Of a stretch of DNA of 9,301 bases, positions 1-6,286 are shown one piece after another (position 1 is the stretch's first letter; each line of letters opens with the position of its first letter). The DNA is from Rubrobacter sp. Its GTDB lineage: Bacteria > Actinomycetota > Rubrobacteria > Rubrobacterales > Rubrobacteraceae. The notes under the pieces were generated by a model. That model saw only the letters and a list, made by a program, of their open reading frames with translations, had not been told where the DNA came from and made no database searches. Position numbers and translations under genes: made by a program. The stretch is from assembly GCA_016781635.1 (NCBI GenBank), contig JADDPY010000677.1, positions 8,374 to 17,674 of the forward strand. The letters are read 5' to 3'.

Positions 1-1398
1 CTCGTCGGAGATCTTGACGCGGTGGTGCGCCTCGTAGCGGTCCTTGAGGCCCCTGAGGATGTCTATCGTGTCGTCCACGGTGGGCTCGCCGACGAGGACG
101 GGCTGAAAGCGGCGCTCCAGCGCGGCATCCTTCTCTATGTTCTTGCGGTACTCGTCGACGGTCGTAGCCCCGACGACGTGAAGCTCCCCGCGGGCGAGCG
201 CCGGCTTCAGCATGTTCGAGGCGTCCATCGAGCCCTCGGCCGCGCCCGCCCCCACGACGGTGTGCATCTCGTCCAGGAACAGGATCTGCCCCTCGGGGTT
301 CTCGCTCGCCTCGTCGATGACCTTCTTGAGGCGCTCCTCGAACTGGCCGCGGTACTGGGTTCCGGCCACGAGGCCCGCGAGATCCAGCGCCAGCACGCGC
401 TTGCCGACCAGGGTCTCGGGCACCTCGTCGTTGACGATGCGCTGGGCGAGACCCTCCACGATCGCCGTCTTGCCCACACCCGGATCCCCTATGAGCACGG
501 GGTTGTTCTTCGTGCGCCTGGAGAGGATCTCGACCGTCGTCTCGACCTCTTCCGAGCGGCCTATGACAGGATCGAGCTTGCCCTCGCGGGCCATCTCGGT
601 CAGGTCGCGGCTGTGCTCGTCGAGCGTGGGCGTGGAGCTGTCCTTACCGGCCCGGGAGCCATCCCGCGCGCCACCGGCGCTGTCCACACCGCGCACGACG
701 GCGCCCCTCAGCCTCGTGTGCGAGAGGCCGAAGCGCCCCAGAAGACGACCGGCCTCGGACTCCTCGTCGAGGGCCAGCGCCAACAGGACGTGCTCGGGTC
801 CGATGTACGAGGCCCCGAGGGCCTGGGACTCGTCGTAGGCGGCGAGCAGGGCGCGCTTGGCGTCGGGTGCGAGCGAGGGGGCATCGTCGGAGCGGCCGTC
901 CCGGCGCTCCCCGGCCTCTTCCTCCAGCTGCGCCCGGATCTGCCGGGGCTCGGCATCGACCTCCTCCAGAACGCGCCGCACGGCCCCGTCCTCGAGCGCC
1001 GCGTGCAACAGGTGCTCGTTCGTCAGGTCGAGGCTACCCCGCTCCATGGCGCGCTGCGCGGCCCGCTGCAACAACTCGTTGGTGGCGCCGGAGAAGTACT
1101 GCGTTATGTCCACCTGCTCCGGACGCCCCGTGCGGGGCACCGCCCCGCGAGATCCCGAACTGGCACCCGTCGTCGCGGACTCGTCGTCGAAGAACCGGCC
1201 AAAGAACTCGTCGAAGAGGCTGCCGCCCCCAAGGGAAGAGCCCCCGAACGGCGAGCGACGGCCGCCCGCCCCGGCCTCCACGGCGTGCACCTCGCACAAG
1301 TTCTCCGTCCTCGGAGGCTCTCCGGAGACGACCCGCCTCACCGTCACAACCGCGGGCCTCTCCCCGCACACATCACACATAGTCCTTCGTGCTCCCAT
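1..1398 (-). CDS. Clp/Hsp100 family ATPase with N-terminal zinc-finger-like motif (partial, C-terminus outside window)
   Basis: AAA+ unfoldase that would thread client proteins, probably into ClpP. The 466 visible codons show, in order: a CxxC...CxxH motif (C8, C11, C35, H38); a Gly-rich linker with [11 protein letters not shown] near residues 60-75; two Clp_N-type helical repeats (about 96-240); and the first AAA domain, with Walker A GDPGVGKT at 304-311, pore-loop GTQYRG with Y349, Walker B ILFLDE at 372-377, a GATT sensor and a LERRF arginine finger. The middle domain, second AAA domain and any ClpP-binding loop lie beyond position 1. The ATG at 1398 follows AGGAAGG with a 6-base spacer; the second ATG (codon 7) has a poorly spaced site. 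ClpE and some actinobacterial ClpC-like proteins carry such an N-terminal metal motif, so the choice between clpC and clpE is left open. Hsp20 lies immediately upstream on the same strand, which supports a stress role. Confidence 0.93.
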   Translation of the reverse strand, partial: MGARRTMCDVCGERPAVVTVRRVVSGEPPRTENLCEVHAVEAGAGGRRSPFGGSSLGGGSLFDEFFGRFFDDESATTGASSGSRGAVPRTGRPEQVDITQYFSGATNELLQRAAQRAMERGSLDLTNEHLLHAALEDGAVRRVLEEVDAEPRQIRAQLEEEAGERRDGRSDDAPSLAPDAKRALLAAYDESQALGASYIGPEHVLLALALDEESEAGRLLGRFGLSHTRLRGAVVRGVDSAGGARDGSRAGKDSSTPTLDEHSRDLTEMAREGKLDPVIGRSEEVETTVEILSRRTKNNPVLIGDPGVGKTAIVEGLAQRIVNDEVPETLVGKRVLALDLAGLVAGTQYRGQFEERLKKVIDEASENPEGQILFLDEMHTVVGAGAAEGSMDASNMLKPALARGELHVVGATTVDEYRKNIEKDAALERRFQPVLVGEPTVDDTIDILRGLKDRYEAHHRVKISDE

Positions 1399-1485
1399 AC
1401 TTTTCCTTCCTGAATATCGAATTTAGCTTCTGCCATGTCTTCACGGGACCGCCGTCCCTCTCGTAGAAGGAGGCTGAACCCACAA

Positions 1486-1516
1486 GGAGGCCGGGGCACT
1501 TCCCGCCCCGGCCTCC
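1486..1516 (-). terminator. Perfect 11-bp GC-rich hairpin between hsp20 and the clp gene
   Basis: GGAGGCCGGGG (1486-1496) and CCCCGGCCTCC (1506-1516) are exact reverse complements around a 9-base loop. The hairpin lies 41 bp beyond the Hsp20 stop and 87 bp before the Clp start. On the minus strand it is followed only by TTGTGGG, so it is not a classic U-tract terminator, but GC-only stems of this kind are common in actinobacteria. It could end hsp20 messages, or partly attenuate read-through so that Hsp20 is made in excess of Clp. Confidence 0.65.
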
Positions 1517-1557
1517 GGTCGTGCGCGGTGCCCGGTTGGATACCGGACGTGCGCCGC

Positions 1558-2085
1558 TTAGCTTCCCGGAGTTTCGCCCTGGGAGCCCTCTCCGTTGGCA
1601 TGACCGTTGCTGGAGCTATCGTCGCGCGAGGCCTGTATCTGGATCTTCTTGGGCTCCTGCACGGCAGCGGCACCGGTGATCCTCACCTCGAGCACGCCAT
1701 TCTCGTAGCGGGCGTCGATCTTGCTCTCGTCGATCCCCTCGGGGAGGACCAGGCTCCTGCGGAAAGCGCCGTACCTCCGCTCCCTGACGTAGTAGCCCTG
1801 CCCCTGCTGCTCCTGCTCGGCCTTGCGCTGCCCGGAGATCGTCAGCACGCCCCGCGAGAGCGTGATGTCCACGTCGTCGGGCTTCACCCCCGGGAGCTCG
1901 GCCCGCACCAGAACGTCACCGTCCTCGTGGAGCACGTCGAGCGCCGGAGACCACAAATCGGCCACCCCCTCGCCCTGACGGCCCCCAGACCTGCGAGACA
2001 CCCCCCCGAACATCTCGTCAAACAAACGGTTCATCTCGCCGTGGACGTCGTAGAAACCACGACCCCTGAAAGGACTCAATGCCAT
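1558..2085 (-). CDS. Hsp20 / alpha-crystallin small heat-shock protein
   Basis: ATP-independent holdase that binds unfolding proteins in the cytoplasm and hands them to ATP-driven chaperones. The 175-residue product has the expected parts: an N-terminal arm with MNRLFDEMFGG (18-28), an alpha-crystallin domain at about 45-137 containing RAELPGVKPDDVDITL, the family signature GVL at 130-132, and a C-terminal IQI anchor (148-150) of the I-x-I type used for oligomer assembly. The tail after 150 is Ser/Gly/Asn-rich and probably flexible. Start choice: a GTG at 2091 lies only 2 bases from AAGGAGG, whereas the ATG at 2085 has an 8-base spacer, so the ATG is preferred. The Clp ATPase gene follows on the same strand and an XRE regulator is divergent. 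I saw no CIRCE (TTAGCACTC-type) or HAIR (CTTGAGT-type) operator. Confidence 0.95.
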   Translation of the reverse strand: MALSPFRGRGFYDVHGEMNRLFDEMFGGVSRRSGGRQGEGVADLWSPALDVLHEDGDVLVRAELPGVKPDDVDITLSRGVLTISGQRKAEQEQQGQGYYVRERRYGAFRRSLVLPEGIDESKIDARYENGVLEVRITGAAAVQEPKKIQIQASRDDSSSNGHANGEGSQGETPGS

Positions 2086-2093
2086 AGCCACAT

Positions 2094-2100
2094 CCTCCTT
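2094..2100 (-). promoter_or_regulatory. Shine-Dalgarno site of hsp20 that decides its start
   Basis: AAGGAGG on the minus strand. It is 8 bases before the ATG at 2085 and only 2 bases before the in-frame GTG at 2091, which favours the ATG. Confidence 0.8.
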
Positions 2101-2110
2101 TTCTACTGAC

Positions 2111-2126
2111 CCCTGGCTCTCCAGGG
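2111..2126 (-). promoter_or_regulatory. Short hairpin in the hsp20 leader
   Basis: CCCTGG and CCAGGG pair perfectly around a 4-base loop, about 10 bases before the hsp20 ribosome-binding site. In the mRNA it would sit in the 5' leader. It does not cover the AAGGAGG, so it is more likely a stability element than an RNA thermometer. The functional assignment is tentative. Confidence 0.35.
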
Positions 2127-2148
2127 ACCGACCTCTTCAAGCAGGGAC

Positions 2149-2175
2149 ATTTTACCACCTAGACACAGGTTTCAA
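2149..2175 (-). promoter_or_regulatory. Candidate sigma-70-type promoter of hsp20
   Basis: On the minus strand TTGAAA (2175-2170) is followed after 15 bases by TAAAAT (2154-2149). The -10 matches the consensus at 5 of 6 positions and the -35 at 4 of 6, but the spacer is short. The predicted transcript would start near 2142, giving a leader of about 55-60 bases. It sits in the AT-richest part of the window. Confidence 0.5.
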
Positions 2176-2205
2176 ACATATTTTCTACAGAAATTTCTTA
2201 GATTT

Positions 2206-2233
2206 TTGTTTTACAGCTGTTGCCAAATACGAT
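2206..2233 (+). promoter_or_regulatory. Candidate promoter of the XRE regulator gene
   Basis: TTGTTT (2206-2211), a 16-base spacer, then TACGAT (2228-2233), about 48 bases before the chosen TTG start. It lies back-to-back with the hsp20 promoter, about 30 bp apart, so one bound regulator could affect both genes. The match to consensus is moderate. Confidence 0.35.
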
Positions 2234-2269
2234 GTGTGGTATCTTGATTTTGTCGCACCGTGGTTTGTA

Positions 2270-2275
2270 GAAGGG
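2270..2275 (+). promoter_or_regulatory. Shine-Dalgarno site that decides the XRE gene start
   Basis: GAAGGG with a 6-base spacer to TTG at 2282. The longer in-frame reading from GTG at 2234 has no such site and adds 16 residues unlike the family. Confidence 0.55.
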
Positions 2276-2281
2276 CAAAAG

Positions 2282-2806
2282 TTGGAGAGGTTGGGGATAG
2301 GCGAGCGGGTTTTGCACGCGCGTCGCTTAAAGATGTGGACCCAGGGCAGGCTGGCCGACGAGGCGGGGGTGAGTCCGACGACGGTCTCGGGGATCGAGAA
2401 CGGTAGGATCTCCAGCCCGCATTTCGGCACCGTGCGCAAGCTCGCTCGGGCCCTCGGCGTGGAGCCGGGCGGGTTGCTCTCCGAGCGCGAGCCGTCGGGC
2501 CAGGGGCGGCACGCCCCGCTGTCGCTGGGGTGGGCGAGGTCCATCCAGGAAGAGGAGTTCGAGCAGGGGCTCGAGGAGGCACCGCTCGGCCGGCTAGAAA
2601 CGCTCCGGAAGGATCTGGGCGAGGAGCAGGGACGGCTCCAGGCGCTGTACGGCGCGTTCCCCGAGGGGAGCGAGCAGCGGCGCTATATCAAGCGTCAGAT
2701 TCGGATCGTGGCCGCCCAGTCGGGCTCGCTGGAGACATCTATGATGTTCCGCGAAGAAGACGGGTACGCGGGCCACACGGACGCCGACGAGGCGCCGGCC
2801 GGCTAG
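2282..2806 (+). CDS. XRE-family helix-turn-helix transcriptional regulator
   Basis: DNA-binding regulator of the Cro/C1 (HTH_3) type. With the TTG start at 2282 the protein has 174 residues. The HTH spans about 5-62, including TQGRLADEAGVSPTTVSGIENG (20-41, helices 2 and 3) and the RKLARALGVEP segment typical of helix 5. The C-terminal half is Glu/Arg/Leu-rich, with heptad-like patterning around 85-130 (FEQGLEEAPLGRLETLRKDL), suggesting a dimerising coiled coil rather than a ligand-binding cupin or peptidase domain. A GTG at 2234 would extend the frame but lacks a ribosome-binding site. The gene is divergent from hsp20 and may control it or itself; this is inferred from position only. Its TAG stop overlaps the stop of the convergent rhodanese gene. 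Confidence 0.87.
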   Translation: MERLGIGERVLHARRLKMWTQGRLADEAGVSPTTVSGIENGRISSPHFGTVRKLARALGVEPGGLLSEREPSGQGRHAPLSLGWARSIQEEEFEQGLEEAPLGRLETLRKDLGEEQGRLQALYGAFPEGSEQRRYIKRQIRIVAAQSGSLETSMMFREEDGYAGHTDADEAPAG

Positions 2807-3132
2807 TACCTCGGCACGGAGTCGTCGACCGCAGAGTAGGCATCGAGGCCGCCTTCGAGATTGTAGACGTTCCGAAAGCCCGAGCGATCCAGAAAGCGGG
2901 TCGCGTGGGCGCTCCGGAGGCCGTGGTGGCAGATCACCACGGCCTCGGCCTCGGGGTCCAGCTCATGGAGCCGGTCCGGGAGGTCCGCCAGGGGCACGAG
3001 CCGGGAGCCCTGGATGCGGGCAAGCTCGTACTCCCACGGCTCCCGGACATCGAGCAGGATGGGCTCCTCGCCCCTCCCCAGCCCCTCCGCGAGCTCGCGC
3101 GGCGTAAGGCTCTTGTAGTCGAACTCCCGCAA
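2803..3132 (-). CDS. Single-domain rhodanese (sulfurtransferase-like) protein
   Basis: Small cytoplasmic protein of 109 residues made of one rhodanese domain, expected to carry sulfane sulfur as a cysteine persulfide. Visible marks are LLDVREPWEY (26-35, the CH2A-like segment), the active-site loop CHHGLRS with C68 as the catalytic cysteine, and a closing GFRNVYNLEGGLDAY. The catalytic cysteine is present, so it should be active, as in GlpE/PspE-type proteins. The start is TTG at 3132, with GAGG 8 bases upstream; the frame stays open upstream, so a slightly longer product is possible. It begins 13 bp after the Dabb gene stop and is likely co-transcribed with it. It has no signal peptide. Confidence 0.9.
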   Translation of the reverse strand: MREFDYKSLTPRELAEGLGRGEEPILLDVREPWEYELARIQGSRLVPLADLPDRLHELDPEAEAVVICHHGLRSAHATRFLDRSGFRNVYNLEGGLDAYSAVDDSVPRY

Positions 3133-3145
3133 CCTCGGGTCCTCG

Positions 3146-3445
3146 CTAGATCCCGTGGTCGTAGTCGACGACGATGCGGTCGCTGTTGGCGAAGGTGTTG
3201 AGCTTGTCCGCGGCTGCCCTGTGGTCCGGGTGCTTGAGATAAGCCTGGAGGTCGTCCGGGGTCTGAAAGCGGGCGAAGAGGCCGTGGGTGTACGGGCCGC
3301 CCCTCTCGCTAAAGTTCTCGCCCACCGAGAGGTCTATGACACTGGGAACGTTGCTCCTGAGAGCCCGCAGGCTCTGCAGCATGTCATCGACGTCCTCCGG
3401 CGACGCCTCCTCCTTTACGGTGAACAGCACCAGATGGTCTATCAA
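3146..3445 (-). CDS. Dabb (stress-responsive alpha/beta-barrel) domain protein
   Basis: Small dimeric ferredoxin-like barrel protein of 99 residues. Family marks are the N-terminal IDHLVLFTVKEEASPEDVDDML, the central SVGENFSERGGPYTHGLFARF (39-60; SxGxN...R...YTHG is typical), and YLKHPDHRAAADKL (69-82, the HPxH segment). The family includes plant stress proteins and some cyclases; most bacterial members have no assigned reaction, so no substrate is proposed. The frame is open up to 3484, but the TTG at 3445 has GGGAGG with a 7-base spacer and yields the usual family N-terminus, so it is chosen. The rhodanese gene follows 13 bp downstream and a hairpin separates it from the DUF1348 gene upstream. 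Confidence 0.9.
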   Translation of the reverse strand: MIDHLVLFTVKEEASPEDVDDMLQSLRALRSNVPSVIDLSVGENFSERGGPYTHGLFARFQTPDDLQAYLKHPDHRAAADKLNTFANSDRIVVDYDHGI

Positions 3446-3452
3446 GGCTTTT

Positions 3453-3458
3453 CCTCCC
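3453..3458 (-). promoter_or_regulatory. Shine-Dalgarno site that decides the Dabb gene start
   Basis: GGGAGG with a 7-base spacer to TTG at 3445 on the minus strand. It trims 13 residues from the longest open frame and gives the normal family N-terminus. Confidence 0.7.
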
Positions 3459-3513
3459 ACACCAGCGCGGCGGAGGTAGTACACGCCGCGTCTTTCGAGT
3501 CCTCCAACAGAGC

Positions 3514-3547
3514 GAGGGAGAGTCTACCAGACGGTAAATTCTCCCTC
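3514..3547 (-). terminator. Two-part hairpin after the DUF1348 gene
   Basis: GAGGGAGA (3514-3521) pairs perfectly with TCTCCCTC (3540-3547). Inside, TACC (3525-3528) pairs with GGTA (3533-3536) across a symmetric 3-by-3 internal loop, closing on a 4-base loop. It starts 11 bp beyond the DUF1348 stop codon at 3558, the usual place for a terminator. No U-tract follows on the minus strand. Confidence 0.6.
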
Positions 3548-3557
3548 CCCCGGGCCC

Positions 3558-3968
3558 CTAGAATATGCGGCGGTCGGACTCGTTTATCTTGTAGTCGTTG
3601 ATCGAGGCGTCACGGCGCCTCATGTAGCCCTCGTCGTCGAACTCCCACAGCTCGTTGCCGTGACTGCGCCACCACTGGCCCTCTGCGTCCCTCGACTCGT
3701 ACTCGAAGCGCACGGCGATGCGGTTGCCCTGGTAGCACCACAGCTCCTTCTTGAGCTTGTAGTCGAGCTCGCGCTCCCACTTGCGCGTGAGGAACGCGAC
3801 GATCTCCTCTCGCCCCTGGAAGAACTCGTCGCGGTTACGCCACGCGGAATCCTCCGTGTACGCCAGCGCCACCTTCTCGGGGTCGCGGCTGTTCCAGCCG
3901 TCCTGGGCCGCCTTGACCTTCTGCCTCGCGCTCTCCTCGTCGAACGGCGGTACGGGGGGTCTCGTCAT
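3558..3968 (-). CDS. DUF1348 / SnoaL-NTF2-like family protein
   Basis: Protein of 136 residues with the cone-shaped NTF2-like fold, of the DUF1348 family. Recognisable blocks are [22 protein letters not shown] (25-46), [22 protein letters not shown] (49-70), [21 protein letters not shown] (82-102) and the closing [20 protein letters not shown]. The family is widespread, and its reaction is not something I can state. The start ATG at 3968 has AAGGAG 9 bases upstream. It is the first of three small minus-strand genes, but the hairpin at 3514-3547 suggests it is a separate transcript. Length is close to the family norm. Confidence 0.9.
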   Translation of the reverse strand: MTRPPVPPFDEESARQKVKAAQDGWNSRDPEKVALAYTEDSAWRNRDEFFQGREEIVAFLTRKWERELDYKLKKELWCYQGNRIAVRFEYESRDAEGQWWRSHGNELWEFDDEGYMRRRDASINDYKINESDRRIF

Positions 3969-4291
3969 TTCTTTCTTCTCCTTATTCGTCTACGGGCCAA
4001 AAACGCGGGTTTACCACATGGACCAGCCCGGCCCGGCGGTTCTTCCTCTCCCCGGTAGGGTGCCATATCGATCACGCGGGCTCCATGAGATGCTCACGCC
4101 CCTCGTGCTCCGGGGTCCGATCCATTAGAATCTTCTCCGTCAGAGCGGCTCTTCGCTATCTCACCCCATCGTACTCCACCGTAATAAGCATCATCCGCCC
4201 CAAGCTCTAGACCGGTCCGTTCGTCCCCGTAACCATACGTTTCTTCGCCTTCGGGATCAATTTTATTGCGTGGAAGGATAGAATCCGCTGC
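3969..4291. other. Divergent intergenic region, no gene seen
   Basis: This 323-bp gap separates the DUF1348 gene (minus) from the lipid kinase gene (plus). It is AT-richer toward the right end. The only element I can support is the TAGAAT box next to the lipid kinase start. Short open frames crossing it run antisense to the kinase start or lack ribosome-binding sites. No tRNA-like T-loop or riboswitch-like structure was seen. Confidence 0.6.
4279..4284 (+). promoter_or_regulatory. -10 box (TAGAAT) of a likely leaderless lipid kinase transcript
   Basis: TAGAAT ends 7 bases before the GTG at 4292, so transcription would begin at or next to the start codon. The only SD-like element (AAGGA near 4274) is about 13 bases away and overlaps the box itself. 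A -35 is weak (ATCAAT near 4256). The same TAGAAT-N7-GTG arrangement occurs at the second transporter gene. Confidence 0.55.
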
Positions 4292-5206
4292 GTGAAAGGA
4301 GCGGCTCTCATAGTGAACGCTCGCTCACGCACGGGCGAGAAGGCCTTCGAGGAGGCCCAGGAGCGGCTCGTCGCCATGGGCGTGGAGGTTGGCGCGAGCC
4401 TCCCGGTCCACGACCCGGCCCGTCTCGCGGAGACGGTGCGGACCGCCGTCCTGGAAGGGTACGACCCGATCATCCTCGGCGGCGGGGACGGCTCGGTCTC
4501 CTCGGCGGTGGACTTTCTGGCCCATCACAACTCGACCCTCGGGCTACTCCCGCTGGGCACCGCGAACGACTTCGCCCGTACCCTGGAGATACCGACGGAC
4601 CTCGGGGAGGCGTGCCGGAACATCGCCCGGGGCAACGTGGTGGACGTCGACCTCGGCCTCGCCGGGGACAACTACTACGTGAACGTGGCCTCGGTCGGCC
4701 TGAGCGTCGCGGCCACCCGCGCCCTCTCGCCCTTTCTGAAGAAAAACATAGGGCCCCTCGCCTATCCCGTGGCCGCGCTCAAGGCCTTCGTCAAGCACGA
4801 GCCCTTTGTCGGCCGCCTGACCTTTCCGGACGGGGACCACGCCCCCGTAGAGTACGGCCGACTCCTGCAGGTCGCCGTCGGGAACGGGCGATTCTACGGC
4901 GGGGGGATGATCGTCGCCCCGGGCTCCGGGATGGATGACAAGACCCTCGATGTCTACGCCATAGTACTCGGCCGCACCCGCGACCTCTTCGGCATCGCCC
5001 GCTACCTCAGGAGCGGCGACTTCGTGAAGTCCGACGGCGTCGACCACTTTCGCACGAGCCGCGTCGTGCTGGAGACGGAGCCGAACCTCCCCGTGAACGT
5101 CGACGGCGAGCTCGTCGCTCGCACCCCCGAGGAGTTCTCCGTCGCCCCCAACGCCCTACGCATCATCGTCCCGGAGGGCTCTACCGCCGCTCGCTACGAC
5201 AGTTAG
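4292..5206 (+). CDS. Diacylglycerol kinase-family lipid kinase (YegS/DgkB type)
   Basis: Cytoplasmic, membrane-associated kinase that uses ATP to phosphorylate a lipid hydroxyl such as diacylglycerol or a related lipid. The 304 residues match the family length. The N-terminal NTP-binding lobe carries ALIVNARSRTG (5-15), the nucleotide motif GGGDGS (63-68) and LPLGTANDFAR (86-96). The C-terminal beta-sandwich shows GNGRFYGGGMIVAPGS, DDKTLDVY and VNVDGE (268-273), all typical of the YegS/Rv2252/BmrU group. The exact lipid cannot be told from sequence. The GTG start at 4292 is the first credible one and gives the normal N-terminus (MKGAALIVNARS). It appears leaderless. The gene stands alone, divergent from the DUF1348 gene and convergent with an EamA transporter. 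Confidence 0.95.
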   Translation: MKGAALIVNARSRTGEKAFEEAQERLVAMGVEVGASLPVHDPARLAETVRTAVLEGYDPIILGGGDGSVSSAVDFLAHHNSTLGLLPLGTANDFARTLEIPTDLGEACRNIARGNVVDVDLGLAGDNYYVNVASVGLSVAATRALSPFLKKNIGPLAYPVAALKAFVKHEPFVGRLTFPDGDHAPVEYGRLLQVAVGNGRFYGGGMIVAPGSGMDDKTLDVYAIVLGRTRDLFGIARYLRSGDFVKSDGVDHFRTSRVVLETEPNLPVNVDGELVARTPEEFSVAPNALRIIVPEGSTAARYDS

Positions 5207-5221
5207 CCCCCCGCTTACCGT

Positions 5222-5255
5222 AGGACTGGCCTATTTCTCGTACCCGGCCGGTCTT
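5222..5255 (+). terminator. Candidate terminator of the lipid kinase gene
   Basis: AGGACTGGCC (5222-5231) can pair with GGCCGGTCTT (5246-5255) over 10 bp, including two G-U wobbles, around a 14-base loop, 16 bases after the stop. The wobbles favour plus-strand RNA. There is no U-tract; support is moderate at best. Confidence 0.35.
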
Positions 5256-5279
5256 CCAGCGCCGGAGAAGAAGGGACGG

Positions 5280-6200
5280 TCAACTCGCGTGCTTCTTGCC
5301 TTTCGACGACGGCTGAGAGCTGTCGGCTGATGGCTGTCCGTTCGCAAGATAAATGCCGGCCACGACGAGGACCGCGCCGACGAGGAGCGAGGGGCTCAGG
5401 GTCTCGTCTAGAAAGATCGCCCCGATAAGCACGGCCACGAGGGGCACGAAGAAGATGTAAGCCGACACGCGGCTCGCCTCGCCGGCGCGCACGAGGCCGA
5501 GCCAGAGCAGCCAGGCCACCGCCGTCCCAAGCAGAGACGAGTACAGGAGGCTCGCGACAAAGGGTGTATTCAGCGTGATCTCCGCCGGCGACTCCACGAG
5601 CAGCCCGAGGGACGTCAGGACGACGCCACCGGCGAAGAAGGGCACGGCGACCGCCCAGAGGGTCGCGACCCGATCCTGAACCTTCTTGAAATAGACGGTG
5701 CCGAGCGCCCAGAACAGGGCGGCCCCCACACCAAGGGCGACACCGAGAGCGGCGCCGGGCGGCAGATCCCCGAGGAGGCCGCCGGCGCTGACCGCCGCTA
5801 TACCGGAGAAGCCGAGGAGCAGGCCGAAGACCTTGCGGCCGGTAATCCCCTCGCCCAGAAAGAGCCAGGCGAGCAGGCCGACGAGGATCGGCTGCAGGTA
5901 AATCAGGACGGCTGCGGAACCCGAGGGGAGATACATGATCGCCAGCGTCTGCAGCCCCAGGAAAAATACGACGTTGAGCGCCGAGAGCAACGTGAAGACC
6001 TGCCAGTCGCGCCGGAACTTCGGGCTTCCGCCCCACACGACCGCAGCGAGCAGCATCGCCAGCCCGCCGAGGATGGAGCGTATGCCGGCGAAGAGCACCG
6101 GTGGCGCGTACTCGAGGCCAACCTTGAGCGCCGAGAACGAAGAGCCCCACAGCACCACTAGCACTACGAACGCGAGCACCACGACACGACGATCAGCCAA
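5280..6200 (-). CDS. EamA/DMT-family transporter (intact)
   Basis: Inner-membrane permease of the drug/metabolite transporter superfamily, 306 residues, built as two EamA repeats of about five helices each. Marks include VLWGSSFSALKVGLEYAPP (17-35) in helix 1, PSGSAAVLIYLQPILVGLLAWLFLGEGIT (about 92-120) ending repeat one, and AYIFFVPLVAVLIGAIFLDETLSPSLLVGAVLVVAGIYLA ending repeat two. The substrate (an amino acid, nucleoside or other small exported metabolite) cannot be inferred. Start is TTG at 6200, with AAGGGG 9 bases upstream. The last 18 or so residues (QPSADSSQPSSKGKKHAS) are a hydrophilic tail partly encoded by a heptamer repeat. The FrnE-like gene lies 86 bp upstream on the same strand. 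Confidence 0.93.
   Translation of the reverse strand: MADRRVVVLAFVVLVVLWGSSFSALKVGLEYAPPVLFAGIRSILGGLAMLLAAVVWGGSPKFRRDWQVFTLLSALNVVFFLGLQTLAIMYLPSGSAAVLIYLQPILVGLLAWLFLGEGITGRKVFGLLLGFSGIAAVSAGGLLGDLPPGAALGVALGVGAALFWALGTVYFKKVQDRVATLWAVAVPFFAGGVVLTSLGLLVESPAEITLNTPFVASLLYSSLLGTAVAWLLWLGLVRAGEASRVSAYIFFVPLVAVLIGAIFLDETLSPSLLVGAVLVVAGIYLANGQPSADSSQPSSKGKKHAS
5311..5338. repeat. Four tandem heptamers inside the 3' end of the transporter gene
   Basis: GGCTGAG, AGCTGTC, GGCTGAT and GGCTGTC follow each other without gaps (consensus RGCTGWN). On the minus strand they encode part of the SADSSQPS tail; the next frame reads ISRQLSAV. Similar heptamer arrays giving SRQLSAVS-like peptides turn up in many unrelated genomes, from general knowledge. 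The block lies beyond the last membrane helix. Confidence 0.7.
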
Positions 6201-6286
6201 CGATTAAAACCCCTTCTGAGAGCACGACGGCCAGCCAGGCGGTCCCACTGAGCTTACTACGCCGCCCCCCGTAACCCACGGAGACG

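Noticed and set aside
22..1413. Long plus-strand open frames of 463, 208, 189 and 171 codons
   Set aside because: They are antisense to the Clp gene, whose minus-strand translation carries all the AAA+ motifs. High-GC DNA commonly leaves the opposite strand open.
2092..2240. CIRCE or HAIR heat-shock operator upstream of hsp20
   Set aside because: No TTAGCACTC/GAGTGCTAA or CTTGAGT/ACTCAAG pair was found; CTTGAAG near 2137 has no partner.
2234..2281. Longer XRE protein starting at GTG 2234
   Set aside because: The added residues are unlike the family, the GTG lacks a ribosome-binding site, and the candidate promoter's -10 box lies immediately before it.
2803..3968. A new sulfur-relay or defence system formed by the rhodanese, Dabb and DUF1348 genes
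   Set aside because: Each is a common small housekeeping or stress-type family, a terminator separates DUF1348, and nothing ties them to one pathway.
5215..6150. 311-codon minus-strand frame overlapping the intact transporter
   Set aside because: It is Arg/Gly/Pro-rich with no membrane pattern; the neighbouring frame gives a complete EamA protein.
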